This document shows positions 24,876 to 36,100 of a stretch of DNA of 64,000 nt, piece by piece. Location of the stretch: the NCBI GenBank assembly GCA_035578905.1, contig JAQJVL010000524.1:372001-436000 (forward strand), read 5' to 3'. Position 1 is the stretch's first letter. Each line of letters starts with the position of its first letter. Both the position numbers and the translations under genes were made by a program. The DNA is from Stictocephala bisonia. Lineage: Eukaryota; Arthropoda; Insecta; Hemiptera; Membracidae. The notes beneath the pieces are model-generated. The model ran no database searches and had not been told where the DNA came from. It worked only from the letters and a program-made list of their open reading frames with translations.

Positions 24876-25964
24876 ATTATGTTTAGTTGGGGACCTAAAC
24901 CAAGTGCGTATTTTGACTAACCGATAGTGTTTATAGTGACTTGTCTGAGTAAGCACATTGTGTGTTTGGTTGGGGACCTAAACTTAATGCTTATTCGGAC
25001 TGACCGATATTGTTTATACCCCTGTTTTATTCCTCCTATTGTAAAATAAAGAAAAAAAATTATAGCTGTCTAAAAACATATGCTGTATATATATATTCCT
25101 AACTCACACTTTGAAATGAACTCGGTGTTTTATCCCTATATAACTATAAAAATTACACACACTACAAATAATGTTGAAGTAAAACTAATATTCAAACTAA
25201 TTTTAAAAATATATCAATTTTACATAAGACATAAGACTGTATGTCGACTAAGCCAGTGTCAAGTACTAAACTGAGCTGGGTATATTTTGGGATGTATGAA
25301 AATAAAGGTAAAAAATAAATGCCTATTGACATTTAAAAAATAAATACCTATTGACTTGAGGTTGTTATCAGTTTTCAGTAAAGGATCACATGGATTGAGA
25401 AGAGCTTAGTTTGTGTCTGTAATTGTAAAGTGGTGGGGGGTCATTCGGTTGCCAGTGTTTATTGCGGTGGGTGAGTAGGTCCTTCATTACCCTGTATAGG
25501 GGGGTGGGGGAGCAGGTGTAGGTCCATTCTTTTATCTAGGTTAGTAGGGGCAGGTGTGTACTTCAGTCACTTGTGTTCATAGGGTTGGAAGAGTGGGTCC
25601 TCCAATCATCTTTATTGGTAGGAGTGAGGGGGTGCGTGATTCCTACAGTTTTCTGTTCGTAGGAGTGTGTGGGTTCCTCAGTCATATGGTTATTCAATAG
25701 GTAATTCTGTCATTAGTTTAATAAGGTCCACAGATCAAACATAATTAACTTATTTGATAAATGGTAGGAGTGCGGGTTGTTCTGTTGCCGGTGCTGGTCT
25801 GGTGGGTAGGTCCAAGTATCCTTTAGATATATCTGTTCGAAGGGGGAGGGTCTTCTGTTTCTGTTGCCTGAGCTTGTGGGAGTGGTGTGTGGTTTATTCA
25901 GCTATCTGGTCATAGAGGTGAGTAGACCATTTGGTCATATGTGTTAGTAGGAGTGTGAGGGTGG

Positions 25965-26847
25965 CAGGCACGGATTTAAGGGGGGGGCGATGGGGGCGAT
26001 CGCCCCCCCCAAACGGAAAAAAGCAAAAAATGTACCTACACGCTTAGAATAAAATGTTAATAAAATATTTGATTTACCGTCATGAAAATAACATTAGTAA
26101 TTGTTACCGTCTTAATAATATTACAGTATATATAATATTCGGATGTGTAGTCTGAGTTTGTAGAAAGGAGAATTTCCGAGTCGTCGGTTGGTAATTGGTA
26201 GGCCTATATATTTTCGCCGGCAACACTGCGTGTCTAGCGCCGACGTAGTGGCGAGACGCCGAGACACTGATTGACAGACGACATTGATTTGATAGTTGAG
26301 TTATTATATTAATGGTTGTGTAATGAATGTGTTAAATGTAACTCTACACAGTTAACTATGTCCAAACTATGTTTAAGTTGTTGCTCATTGAACTGTTTCC
26401 ATAAAATTTTAACAATACAACATTCCAATGGAATCCATTTTATTATTTAATAGTTGTGATATTAAATGTATATACTTAAATGCTATTTCGAAGTTGTACA
26501 ATTTATTTTGAAATTACATCAGGAAACTACCCCAGGGGTTCTAAGAAGTATCAATGGCAATACCTATGGCAATACCAATTTGACAATTAATTGTTTAAAC
26601 TAGTGTCATTAATCAGCTGTTGGAATAAATTTATGCCAAACTTATTTTCGATTACAGAACTTAGGTATTCTTCTATATTTAAACCCTAAAAACACCCCCC
26701 AAACTGCTAAAAACAGTACTTCTAGGACGTTAAAATAGCAAACATTTTCCGGGGGAGGACCCCCCGTCTTACTGGGGGGTATTCCATACCCCCCAGACCC
26801 CCCGGCAGGTTCGCCCCCCCCAATTCACTGCTCTGGATCCGTGCCTG
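25965..26847. mobile_element. 883-bp hAT-type MITE with perfect 8-bp target duplication
   Basis: The ends are CAGGCACGGAT and ATCCGTGCCTG, flanked on both sides by GAGGGTGG (25957-25964 and 26848-26855). An 8-bp duplication and a CAGG...CGGAT terminus fit the hAT superfamily. Just inside each end are G and C homopolymer blocks; the left contains GGGGGCGATCGCCCCC, a self-complementary GC hairpin. No transposase reading frame, so it depends on a partner in trans. Insertion was into a G-rich copy of the foldback repeat. Confidence 0.85.
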
Positions 26848-26893
26848 GAGGGTGGGTTGTTCTGTTGTCAGTGCTGGTCTGTTGGGTAGGTCC

Positions 26894-27122
26894 AATGACT
26901 ACAAATACACTAAGACGAAAAGTTCTTATGGGAATTTTTCAGACAAGCGGGAGGGAAGCTTACGCAAACAGCCGCTACGAGCGCTGCTCCGAAAGACAGG
27001 GAGCAGGCGGGCGAGCGCTCGTGCCTCCTAGTGGCCGTTTGCGTAAAGTCGAGTTTCTACCTGGACGACTGGTCTGAAATTTTAACATGGCTACTTTTCG
27101 TCTTAGTGTATTTGTAGTCATT
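26894..27122. mobile_element. 229-bp MITE with about 31-bp TIRs and 9-bp target duplication
   Basis: The left terminus AATGACTACAAATACACTAA, continuing GACGAAAAGT, is repeated as an exact inverse at 27092-27122. GGTAGGTCC flanks both sides (26885-26893 and 27123-27131). A 9-bp duplication suggests a Mutator-like or Merlin-like origin. The superfamily is inferred from duplication length only. The centre is GC-richer than the surroundings. Confidence 0.88.
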
Positions 27123-27890
27123 GGTAGGTCCAAGGATCCTTCACATATATCTTTTCGTAAGGGGGGGGGGGGTCTTCTGTTTCTGTTGCCTGAGCTTGTG
27201 GGAGTGGGTGTGTGGTTTCTTCAGCCATCTGGTCATAGATGTGAGCAAACCATTCTGTCATGAGTGTTAGTAGGAGTGTGCGGGTGGGTTGTTCTTGTCT
27301 GGTGGGTGGGTCCAAGGATCCTTCAGATATATCTGTTCGTACCGGTGGGGGGGGGGGTCCTCCTTTTCTGTTGCCTGAGCTTGTGGGAGTAGGTGTGTGG
27401 TTTCTTCAGCTATCTGGTCATAGAGGTGAGTAGAACCATATGTGTTAGTAGGAGTGTGCGGTGGGTTATTAAGTTATCTCTGAAGGTGTGGATTGAGCCC
27501 TCAGTCACTGCTAGTAGTAAACCTTTTTACAATGTACATCTGGCGTTCGAAACTGTAATCAATTTAGCAGCTGCAACCTCACCTGTTGATAACCGAACTG
27601 TCGATGGAGAGATAAGCGATGTAGTAAAAGGACAACTACTAAAAGGCTGTAAACTTTATAGGAGACTGTATATTTATTCTCTACAATATAAACACTATCG
27701 GTCAGTCCAAATACGCATTAGGTTTAGGTCTCCAACCAAACACACAATGTGCTTACTCAGACAAGTCACTGGATCTCTTGGAAACGTACCAACTCACAAA
27801 CACAAAGGATGCTGTTTGAGAGACGAAGTACATATAACCCAGCATTCATTTATTGACGCCTACGGCTGTTGGGATTGGATGGAACGTCAA

Positions 27891-28354
27891 TAGACTGGTT
27901 TCTCGGTGTCTATTAATCCTTTTAGCTTGAACATGTAACTTACTCTTTACTTTTTAAAGCCAACCTTCCAATGTGGATTAGTTAATACATAGGATATATT
28001 TTTCACAATTTCCCTAATTTTCTTCATTATCTAAATTTAATACATTAGAATAGCAACGATCTTAAATTGTACGTTGAACAGCTGAACTGCAGTCACCTGT
28101 GTCATCCGTCTATACTGGGCGTGGTGAATTGTAGGGAACGTCTATTCTGGGAGGTATGGTGCTCCGCAATATCAGAATGTGTGCTTTTGGAGGGTCATGA
28201 AATATCGTTGATATGACATGTTTCATAGTATATGTCTTAATATATCTAATTACAAGTCAATAATAGATTAATATAGTCCAGGGTGGACCTGAACTAAATT
28301 CCCAAACTTTAGAGTATGGTTCCTTGGGCAATGAAAACGTTCTTATAAATGTAT

Positions 28355-28411
<57 letters not shown>

Positions 28412-29716
28412 GAAGTCAATAACATTATTAACATACGTACTAAGTTTAATGATCATTTTAACCTTTATATTAAAAACGGAAACGTTTATATTAAGGACAC
28501 CCTATTTGTATAGTTATATATATGTAACATAATGTGTTATTGTATTTATTTCACAATTGTAGAGGCCAATTAATACATATTTTAAAGTATATTTTATTAA
28601 AGAAGAGATCACAAATAGGACTAGAAACAATCCAAACATAATGACATAGAAATACATTTCCCCAATAAACATAATTTAGTATATTTTGTACTGAGCTTTT
28701 TCCTGAAAAAAACGCACGTACTATCCAATTACAGAGTTACAGGAAAAGCTGTTAGTTAGCTAGACAACTAAGGGAAAACTATTATTAACTTGCAGTTTTA
28801 AACCAACAAACCCAGTGAACTTTAAAGTACAAATATTAGTACCGTTTGAACTAATTAATGTAAATTATTAGTCTGTGAAATTCGATATTAGTTCGCAAAC
28901 AAAATGTTCTTTGTGGATAGAGTTAACAGTGTCCTTTGAATTTAATATTTCTAGTAAATAATAATCGAGGAGCACTTTAAGTACATCCGATTTATCAAAA
29001 TATTATTAATTATTCTTTTCGAATGTTTATCTAATACTTTACCAACTAAATTAAAATAAAAAAAATAGTGTCATCTTATGTGCAAAAAAAGTGATATAAT
29101 CTTTTGCACAGAAGGGCTGAATTGTTCTCTCTTAACACCTTTGTCGGTTCCAAATTTCACACGGGTGCCAAACGATGGGGGTTATTAACGCGTTTAGCCC
29201 CTCGTCACCTAATTGAATTATTCTTTGAAAAAAATATTCAAGTATTGGAACTGAGTTTTAATACAGTATATGGAATAAGTTCCATGCTATTTTTACGACA
29301 TTTGCGATTCTGTAGCTTCAAGGCAAATATCTTTTGTGCATTTCGGAACATGAAATTAATGTAAATATTCATCCTATTTTATTTCATATATCAATATACA
29401 GTAATACTGAAACCATAAAGAAGGATTAAATTGCTTTTTAAACGTTATACATTTAATTAAATTTAACGATGCTTAAAATTCAGAAGAAAAATAAAATAAT
29501 TAAAAAAAATAGTTGGTCATTCTGTTAATAACTTAATATAATTGAGGTTATATTTGGGTATCGATATAATATATTCTGAGTGAACATAGACCTAGTCAAA
29601 AGAACGATAAATATATCGGCAAATTTATACTCGTTTGTTAGTTTCTTTAAACTGTATTAGTTAGTCAGAGAGAAACGTGCTAATAATAGTTACGTTGTTT
29701 GAAAGTTATATGTTGA
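27891..29716. other. AT-rich DNA with an (AT)n microsatellite
   Basis: A (AT)25 run occupies about 28359-28408. The frame at 29104-29364 (86 codons) has no recognisable motif and a composition like its surroundings. No gene supported. Confidence 0.5.
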
Positions 29717-30007
29717 CATTGTTTATGATTTGTAGAACATTATTAAATATTTCCAATACTCCAAGCGTTTTAGGAACAAACACAACGTTTCGACAGGTAT
29801 AAAAATCTCCAGTCGTCTTCAGGTATTATTTACTACCTTTGCATACATCTAAAACTTGTAGTTGGAGTTGTAAATTTATAGCTAAGACAGTAGTAGCACC
29901 TGAAGACGACAGAAGTTGTTATACCTGTCAAAACGTTGTGTTTCATCCTTAAAACACTTCGAGCATTGTAAATCTCCAATAATTTTCTACCAATCATCAA
30001 CAACTGA
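29717..30007. repeat. Head-to-head inverted pair of CTGAAGACG repeats
   Basis: The left arm (29717-29824, minus) and right arm (29896-30007, plus) align over about 108 bp with roughly 80 percent identity, separated by about 70 bp. Each arm reads CCTGAAGACGAC, a short spacer, ATACCTGTCGAAACGTTGTG (GTCAAAACG in the right arm), then a CTTAAAACxCTT block. GAC pairs with GTC around the spacer, leaving CTGAAGA and GAAA unpaired, as in a hammerhead-like core. A third copy lies at 4909-5028. Confidence 0.65.
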
Positions 30008-31160
30008 TAATGTAGGTAGATGATGTTGATTATGTTGTATTATTTATTTAAGAATGCGTGTTTTATCCTTGTTAGTGTAAGAACTGTAAATACAGTTCAC
30101 AATAATGGTATATACTATAGTATTTTCAAAATGCTGCGTCATAGTTGTTTTAAGGTATATAGTATATAGTAAGGTAAGTCTTATGTAAAACTGGTTTTAT
30201 ACCAGTTCTGTTTAAAACATATAATATATATCTTAAGACTTCTTAAAATATATAAACATTTCTTAACAAATTATGTAAATTTTCTATAAGTGAAACATTA
30301 CTGAGAAGATTATTATCATTTTAAAAACATATGTAGTTGAATAGTATTGCAATTTATAATTAATTGAAAAATTCTTATATTCGTTAAAGTACATGTATTA
30401 TTATCATGAATGACACTTTTATTGAACATTTCATCAAAAGAAAGAATTGAAGTTTTTAATTTCGGCCATTGGATTTCAAATAAAACAATAATTTACTATA
30501 TATAATTTGCCTCAGTATTAAATTAATGACAAAATAAAAAAAGCACAAAAATATATGAACCATTTATAACATTATGGACTGAATAAAACCCCAGCGAACG
30601 ATGTGCGATGGGTGTTACTTGAATGAATTCATGAATTCTTCTTAATATGTGGGTGCCTGTTATAAAGAGTGTCAAGGCAATTATACTCTCGTCAAATTAA
30701 TTTTAGACTCGCTTTTCCAATCTACCGATCAATTTGTTTGATTACGATTGGTTTAATGTAAATTTACGGAAAAATCATGTTGAAACATCAAAATCAAGTC
30801 GTAATTTTCAAATTATCAGTCAACGTTTAAGAAACTGTGTGATATTTTTGGCCATTGCAAAGTAACAGTATATTCAATTCCCATTGGAAGATTTTAATGG
30901 CTGAATATATAATTGAAATAGTTTTAAGATAAGTGACTAATATTAGGTCATGGCAATCTTTTTGTATTAATATTGGACTACTGAGTACAAATTAGGTAAA
31001 ATTACAATAAGCAGAATCAGCTTTGGTATCAGTAATATTATTAACGTCTGATCCGTTAAAAATAATAACTAAATCCTTTTGATTTTTAAAATAATATACA
31101 TTTTATTGTAATAACTTAGTAAACTTAACATTTAGCATAGTTTTTGAAGTCGTGATAATT
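30008..31160. other. AT-rich DNA without recognisable gene
   Basis: No protein motif. A small hairpin (AACTGG...CCAGTT) occurs near 30190-30210; its significance is unclear. Confidence 0.5.
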
Positions 31161-31164
31161 GCCC

Positions 31165-31430
31165 AATTACTGTCTTATCCGAAACCGAACTGGTGTGAGA
31201 AAATGTTACTACTGGAAATACAAGTGGGGATTAACACCAGATCTGTCGTGTGATTATAAAAAATATGGAATCTATAAAAAAATGGATCACATAGTTACAG
31301 AGTGGCCTCTGCACTGTTTACGGAGGGATTAGCTAGCATGAGTAGTATCAATGAGGCAAGTTTTAAATGGCTTGATGGATTGGATTTAACTCTGTGACAG
31401 ATCACTTGATATTTATATTTATTAATATCT
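31165..31430 (+). pseudogene. Non-LTR reverse transcriptase C-terminal remnant
   Basis: Aligns in order with 55070-55290: GAACTGGTGTGAGAAA, CTACTGGAAATACAAGTGGG, ATGGATCACATAGTTACAGA, then ATTGGATTTAACTCTGTGAC. Translation gives MDHIVTE and a C-terminal WI-like end. Related elements carry a cysteine/histidine cluster here (C.C..........DHI...C); in this copy several cysteines are lost and frames are broken. It is a truncated dead copy of the same Jockey-like family as 54251-55290. Confidence 0.65.
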
Positions 31431-31549
31431 AACGACTTCTCGTGTTTTTTTCAAGTAAGCCACTATATATATGTATATATATATATATATATATATGTTA
31501 TAATAAAAAACAATAACTGAGCACCCTTAAATAGTTTTTTATTAAATTA

Positions 31550-31589
31550 CCACGACCGGTTTCGGCATTTATGCCACCTTCATAGGTGA
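31550..31589 (-). ncRNA. Hammerhead-like module in Penelope-like 3' region (possibly inactive)
   Basis: Minus strand: TATGAAGGTGGCATAAATGC, CGAAACCGGTCGTGG. GGC and GCC pair around ATAAAT, followed by GAAA and the self-complementary CCGG then TC, as in hammerhead stem III of dimer-type ribozymes. The first core strand should be CTGANGA and is degraded here (ATGAAGG). The motif resembles those reported in Penelope-like elements; activity is not implied. Confidence 0.35.
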
Positions 31590-31677
31590 ATATGTGTTTA
31601 CAAAACAAATAAAATTAAGTAAATAATTGTTATAAAGGAAACATATGTTAAATTAGTAAATATTTTTGTTTTGGTGG

Positions 31678-32268
31678 TTAGTTGTCATTGTGTGTGTTGT
31701 TTCTTATATGTATAACTGTTTCGAATATTGGGTTTCTTTTTTGTGTTAACATGGTGTTGATTAAATTATTGGGATTTTCTTTGTTGTGTTTATAAATTTC
31801 AAGTTCTTCTTGAGAATCTAGTTTTTTTTTGCTTTTTGAACCGAATTTTAGAATTTTCATGTTGGTTTTCATATTTGTGTAGTTGTGATTATTGTTTAGT
31901 AAGTGTTCTGCAAAGGAAGATTTCATTGAAGTTCTGTTGTTTGATTTTAGAGCTTGTATGTGTTCATTAAATCTTCGTTTAAATGATCGTCCTGTTTGTC
32001 CAATATAATAGTTTGGGCAGTCTGAACATTCAATTTTGTAAATTCCTGATTTGTCAAATATATCTTGGGTTTTTTGTAATTTGGAAGTGGATTTCTTTTG
32101 TATTATGTTAAATGCATTGTTATTTGTTTTAAAACCAATTTTGAATTTTTCTTTTTTAAAGGTTTTTCTAATTGTTTTATTAAGTATTGTGTTGTATGGA
32201 ACACAGATGAATGTTCTATTTTCTGGTTCTTCTATGCCATGTATATAAAAAACGGCTTTTGCATATTC
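31678..32268 (-). pseudogene. Penelope-like retroelement C-terminus with GIY-YIG endonuclease domain (truncated)
   Basis: An uninterrupted frame of 196 codons without an initiating methionine at its truncated start. Residues 75-77 are GIY (context DKSGIYKIECSDC) and 87-90 are YYIG (NYYIGQTGRSFKRRFNEH), the two halves of the GIY-YIG nuclease signature. CxxC at 81-84 precedes YIG, and a conserved arginine lies at 98-99. Penelope-like elements carry this nuclease C-terminal to the reverse transcriptase, where it nicks the target. The reverse transcriptase is absent here. An intact frame with no stops suggests a fairly recent truncated insertion. Only the C-terminal linker and nuclease remain, so it cannot be autonomous. 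Confidence 0.88.
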
Positions 32269-32712
32269 TTAAAATAATAAATGATAGCTGCCAACGTCCA
32301 TGCACTATATACAGGGTGTAGGCCTAACTGAAATATTTGAACAAACTTCTTCAGGAGGTTGTTCTTGAGGTCAAAATAAAAAAAAGTTCTTGTAAACATA
32401 TGTCTTAATATGCACTGTTTTCTGTCTCTCCGTCTGTGCATTATAATTTTTTCAACAACCATTAAATGTAGAGCGTTGGAATTGAGCACATGTGCTATTC
32501 TATTTAGAATAGTATTATAGTAATATTCTTTTACAGGAAAACAATTTTTTTAATCGTCGGAAAATTTCAAAACGGCGGGTGGTTAAAACTTTGTCGTTAA
32601 ATTCCGTAAAAACTACACCCTTAAAAAATATTTTTAAATTGTAGAATATTTGATTATAAAACTAACAATACCTTTTAAATTTAAAAAAGAAATGCGCAAT
32701 TTGTGGTATTTT
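32269..32712. other. AT-rich DNA with a possible transposon end
   Basis: ATATACAGGGTGTAGGCCTA at about 32307 resembles TIR starts of some DNA transposons (ACAGGGTGT), but I could not find a convincing inverted partner. Confidence 0.35.
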
Positions 32713-32938
32713 CTTGATTCTAGTTACACTTGAAGGTTTGTTCTTGTTTTACGAAGTACGTTATTTTACAACATTGTGCTAACCATATTATTGTTCACTA
32801 TACTACAATGAAATCAGCTGTTTTCGCAATGTGTTCACGTCCTACGATTGAAACGTATTATTAAACAGAAAATCAGTTGGCATTTTGTACTTCGTAGAAC
32901 TAGAACAAACTTTCAAATGTACCTAGATTAAAGGAAAT
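32713..32938. mobile_element. Small inverted-repeat element, about 225 bp
   Basis: The left arm (CTTGATTCTAGTTACACTTG, AAGGTTTGTTCTTGTTTTAC, GAAGTAC) and the reverse complement of 32885-32938 (TTTAATCTAGGTACATTTGA, AAGTTTGTTCTAGTTCTACG, AAGTAC) align over about 48 bp with about 80 percent identity. No protein. MITE-like, old. Confidence 0.5.
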
Positions 32939-32954
32939 AAATAGTTTTTAATTA

Positions 32955-33152
32955 GCATAATACGTGTTGGTACATATACAGTACAAGTAATCGTCACACA
33001 AAACAAATTTATTACAATATAAGCACAAAATGCACAAATATATTACAATACAAGCACAAAATGCACTAATATTATGGTGATCGATTTCGGTGAACCACGC
33101 TCACCTTCCTCAGACCAGAGGGATTCAGAATTCTTTTGTGAATTCTGAATCC
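32955..33152 (-). repeat. Penelope-type terminal repeat with hairpin, abutting the 24-bp satellite
   Basis: Minus strand: a perfect 13-bp hairpin GGATTCAGAATTC / GAATTCTGAATCC with a 6-base loop (33121-33152), then CCCTCTGGTCTGAGGAAGGT and GAGCGTGGTTCACCGAAATC, GATCACC. CTGAGGA, a GGTGA/TCACC stem, GAAA and the self-complementary TCGA then TC follow the same architecture as the modules at 31550 and 29717. Downstream blocks match 12430-12600. No reading frame remains; the satellite starts 24 bases away. Confidence 0.6.
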
Positions 33153-33175
33153 AACCATCCACAGTGGTTAATTTA

Positions 33176-36100
33176 GTTAACGTTATGTCAATGTACGGTG
33201 TTAACGTTATGTCAATGTACGGTGTTAACGTTATGTCAATGTACGGTGTTAACGTTATGTCAATGTACGGTGTTAACGTTATGTCACTGTACGCTGTTAA
33301 CGTTATGTCACTGTACGCTGTTAACGTTATGTTAATGTACGGTGTTAACGTTATGTCAATGTACGCTGTTAACGTTATGTCAATGTACGGTGTTAACGTT
33401 ATGTCACTGTACGGTGTTAACGTTATGTCAATGTACGCTGTTAACGTTATGTCACTGTACGGTGTTAACGTTATGTCAATGTACGCTGTTAACGTTATGT
33501 CACTGTACGGTGTTAACGTTATGTCACTGTACGCTGTTAACGTTATGTCAATGTACGGTGTTAAAGTTATGTCAATGTACGGTGTTAAAGTTATGTCAAT
33601 GTACGCTGTTAACGTTATGTCAATGTACGGTGTTAACGTTATGTCACTGTACGCTGTTAACGTTATGTCACTGTACAGTGTTAACGTTATGTCAATGTAC
33701 GCTGTTAACGTTATGTCAATGTACGGTGTGAACGTTATGTCAATGTATGGTGTTAACGTTATGTCAATGTACGGTGTTAACGTTATGTAAATGTACGGTG
33801 TTAACGTTATGTCAATGTACGCTGTTAACGTTATGTCAATGTACGGTGTTAACGTTATGTCAATGTACGCTGTTAACGTTATGTCAATGTACGGTGTTAA
33901 CGTTATGTCAATGTACGGTGTTAACGTTATGTCAATGTACGGTGTTAAAGTTATGTCAATGTACGCTGTTATCGTTATGTCAATGTATGGTGTTAACGTT
34001 ATGTCAATGTACGCTGTTAACGTTATGTCAATGTACGGTGTTAACGTTATGTCAATGTACAGTGTTAACGTTATGTCAATGTAAGGTGGTAATGTTATGT
34101 CAATGTACGGTGTTAACGTTATGTCACTGTACGGTGTTAACGTTATGTCACTGTACGCTGTTAACGTTATGTCAATGTACGGTGTTAACGTTATGTCACT
34201 GTACGGTGTTAACGTTATGTCAATGTACGCTGTTAACGTTATGTCAATGTACGGTGTTAACATTATGTCAATGTACGGTGTGAACGTTATGTCAATGTAC
34301 GGTGTTAACGTTATGTCAATGTACGGTGTTAACGTTATGTCAATGTATGGTGTTAACGTTATGTCAATGTACGGTGTTAACGTTATGTCAATGTACGGTG
34401 TTAACGTTATGTCAATGTACGGTGTTAACGTTATGTCAATGTACGGTGTGAACGTTATGTCAATGTACGCTGTTAACGTTATGTCAATGTACGGTGTTAA
34501 CGTTATGTCAATGTACGCTGTTAACGTTATGTCAATGTACGGTGTTAACGTTATTTCAATGTACGGTGTTAACGTTATGTCAATGTACGGTGTTCAAGTT
34601 ATGTCAATGTACGCTGTTATCGTTATGTCAATGTATGGTGTTAACGTTATGTCAATGTACGGTGTTAACGTTATGTCAATGTATGGTGTTAACGTTATGT
34701 CAATGTAAGGTGTTAACGTCATGTCAATGTACGCTGTTAACGTTATGTCAATGTACGGTGTTAACGTTATGTCAATGTACGCTGTTAACGTTATGTCAAT
34801 GTACGGTAATAACGTTATGTCAATGTACGGTTTTAACGTTATGTCAATGTACGGTGTTAAAGTTATGTCAATGTACGCTGTTATCGTTATGTCAATGTAC
34901 GGTGTTAATGTTATGTCAATGTACGCTGTTAACGTTATGTCAATGTACGGTGTTAACGTTATGTCAATGTACAGTGTTAACGTTATGTCAATGTACGGTG
35001 TTAAAGTTATGTCAATGTACGGTGTTAACGTTATGTCACTGTACGGTGTTAACGTTATGTCACTGTACGCTGTTAACGTTATGTCAATGTACGCTGTTAA
35101 CGTTATGTCAATGTACGGTGTTAACGTTATGTCAATGTACGCTGTTAACGTTATGTCAATGTACGGTGTAACGTTATGTCAATGTACGGTGTTAACGTTA
35201 TGTCAATGTACGGTGTTAACGTTATGTCAATGTACGGTGTTAACGTTATGTCAATGTACGGTGTTAACGTTATGTCAATGTACGGTGTTAACGTTATGTC
35301 AATGTACGGTGTTAACGTTATGTCAATGTACGGTGTTAACGTTATGTCACTGTACGCTGTTAACGTTATGTCAATGTACGCTGTTAACGTTATGTCAATG
35401 TACGGTGTTAACGTTATGTCAATGTACGCTGTTAACGTTATGTCAATGTACGGTGTTAACGTTATGTCAATGTACGGTGTTAACGTTATGTCAATGTACG
35501 GTGTTAACGTTATGTCAATGTACGGTGTTAACGTTATGTCAATGTACGGTGTTAACGTTATGTCAATGTACGGTGTTAACGTTATGTCAATGTACGGTGT
35601 TAACGTTATGTCAATGTACGGTGTTAACGTTATGTCACTGTACGCTGTTAACGTTATGTCACTGTACGCTGTTAACGTTATGTTAATGTACGGTGTTAAC
35701 GTTATGTCAATGTACGCTGTTAACGTTATGTCAATGTACGGTGTTAACGTTATGTCACTGTACGGTGTTAACGTTATGTCAATGTACGCTGTTAACGTTA
35801 TGTCACTGTACGGTGTTAACGTTATGTCAATGTACGCTGTTAACGTTATGTCACTGTACGGTGTTAACGTTATGTCACTGTACGCTGTTAACGTTATGTC
35901 AATGTACGGTGTTAAAGTTATGTCAATGTACGGTGTTAAAGTTATGTCAATGTACGCTGTTAACGTTATGTCAATGTACGGTGTTAACGTTATGTCACTG
36001 TACGCTGTTAACGTTATGTCACTGTACAGTGTTAACGTTATGTCAATGTACGCTGTTAACGTTATGTCAATGTACGGTGTTAACGTTATGTCAATGTACG

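Larger units (their letters stand above)
23940..27890. mobile_element. Composite foldback element with G/C-skewed repetitive arms
   Basis: The left segment 24265-24760 and the right segment 27200-27690 are inverted copies. Examples are GGTTTACTACTAGCAGTGAC and GATTACAGTTTCGAAxGCCA on plus at left and on minus at right, with only scattered differences over several hundred bases. The outer segment ATTCAGTCTCCTATAACGTT (23953) is also inverted near 27655. Arms consist of repeats of about 176 bp with strong strand skew (C-rich left, G-rich right), continuing as degenerate copies at 25420-25960. A separate module, GGTTGGGGACCTAAAC with GACCGATA, occurs twice in tandem at 24885-25015 and once inverted at 27685-27780. 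Two MITEs have inserted in the right half. No transposase is seen. Frames through the arms are strand-symmetric artefacts. Confidence 0.75.
31498..32268 (-). mobile_element. Penelope-like element, 5'-truncated 3' portion
   Basis: The reading frame for a GIY-YIG endonuclease (stop at 31678) is followed by a 3' region of about 180 bp. That region has the conserved CACCTATGAAGGTGGC...GCCGAAACCGGTCGTG module and ends in an (AT)n tract (31464-31496). It is truncated on the 5' side at about 32268, where unrelated sequence begins. Confidence 0.8.

Noticed and set aside
27393..27893. 166-codon plus-strand frame
   Set aside because: Built from the right arm of the foldback and its outer module; no conserved motif.
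29104..29364. 86-codon frame as a possible small gene
   Set aside because: No recognisable motif, signal peptide or neighbouring exon evidence; length is within chance for this size of window.
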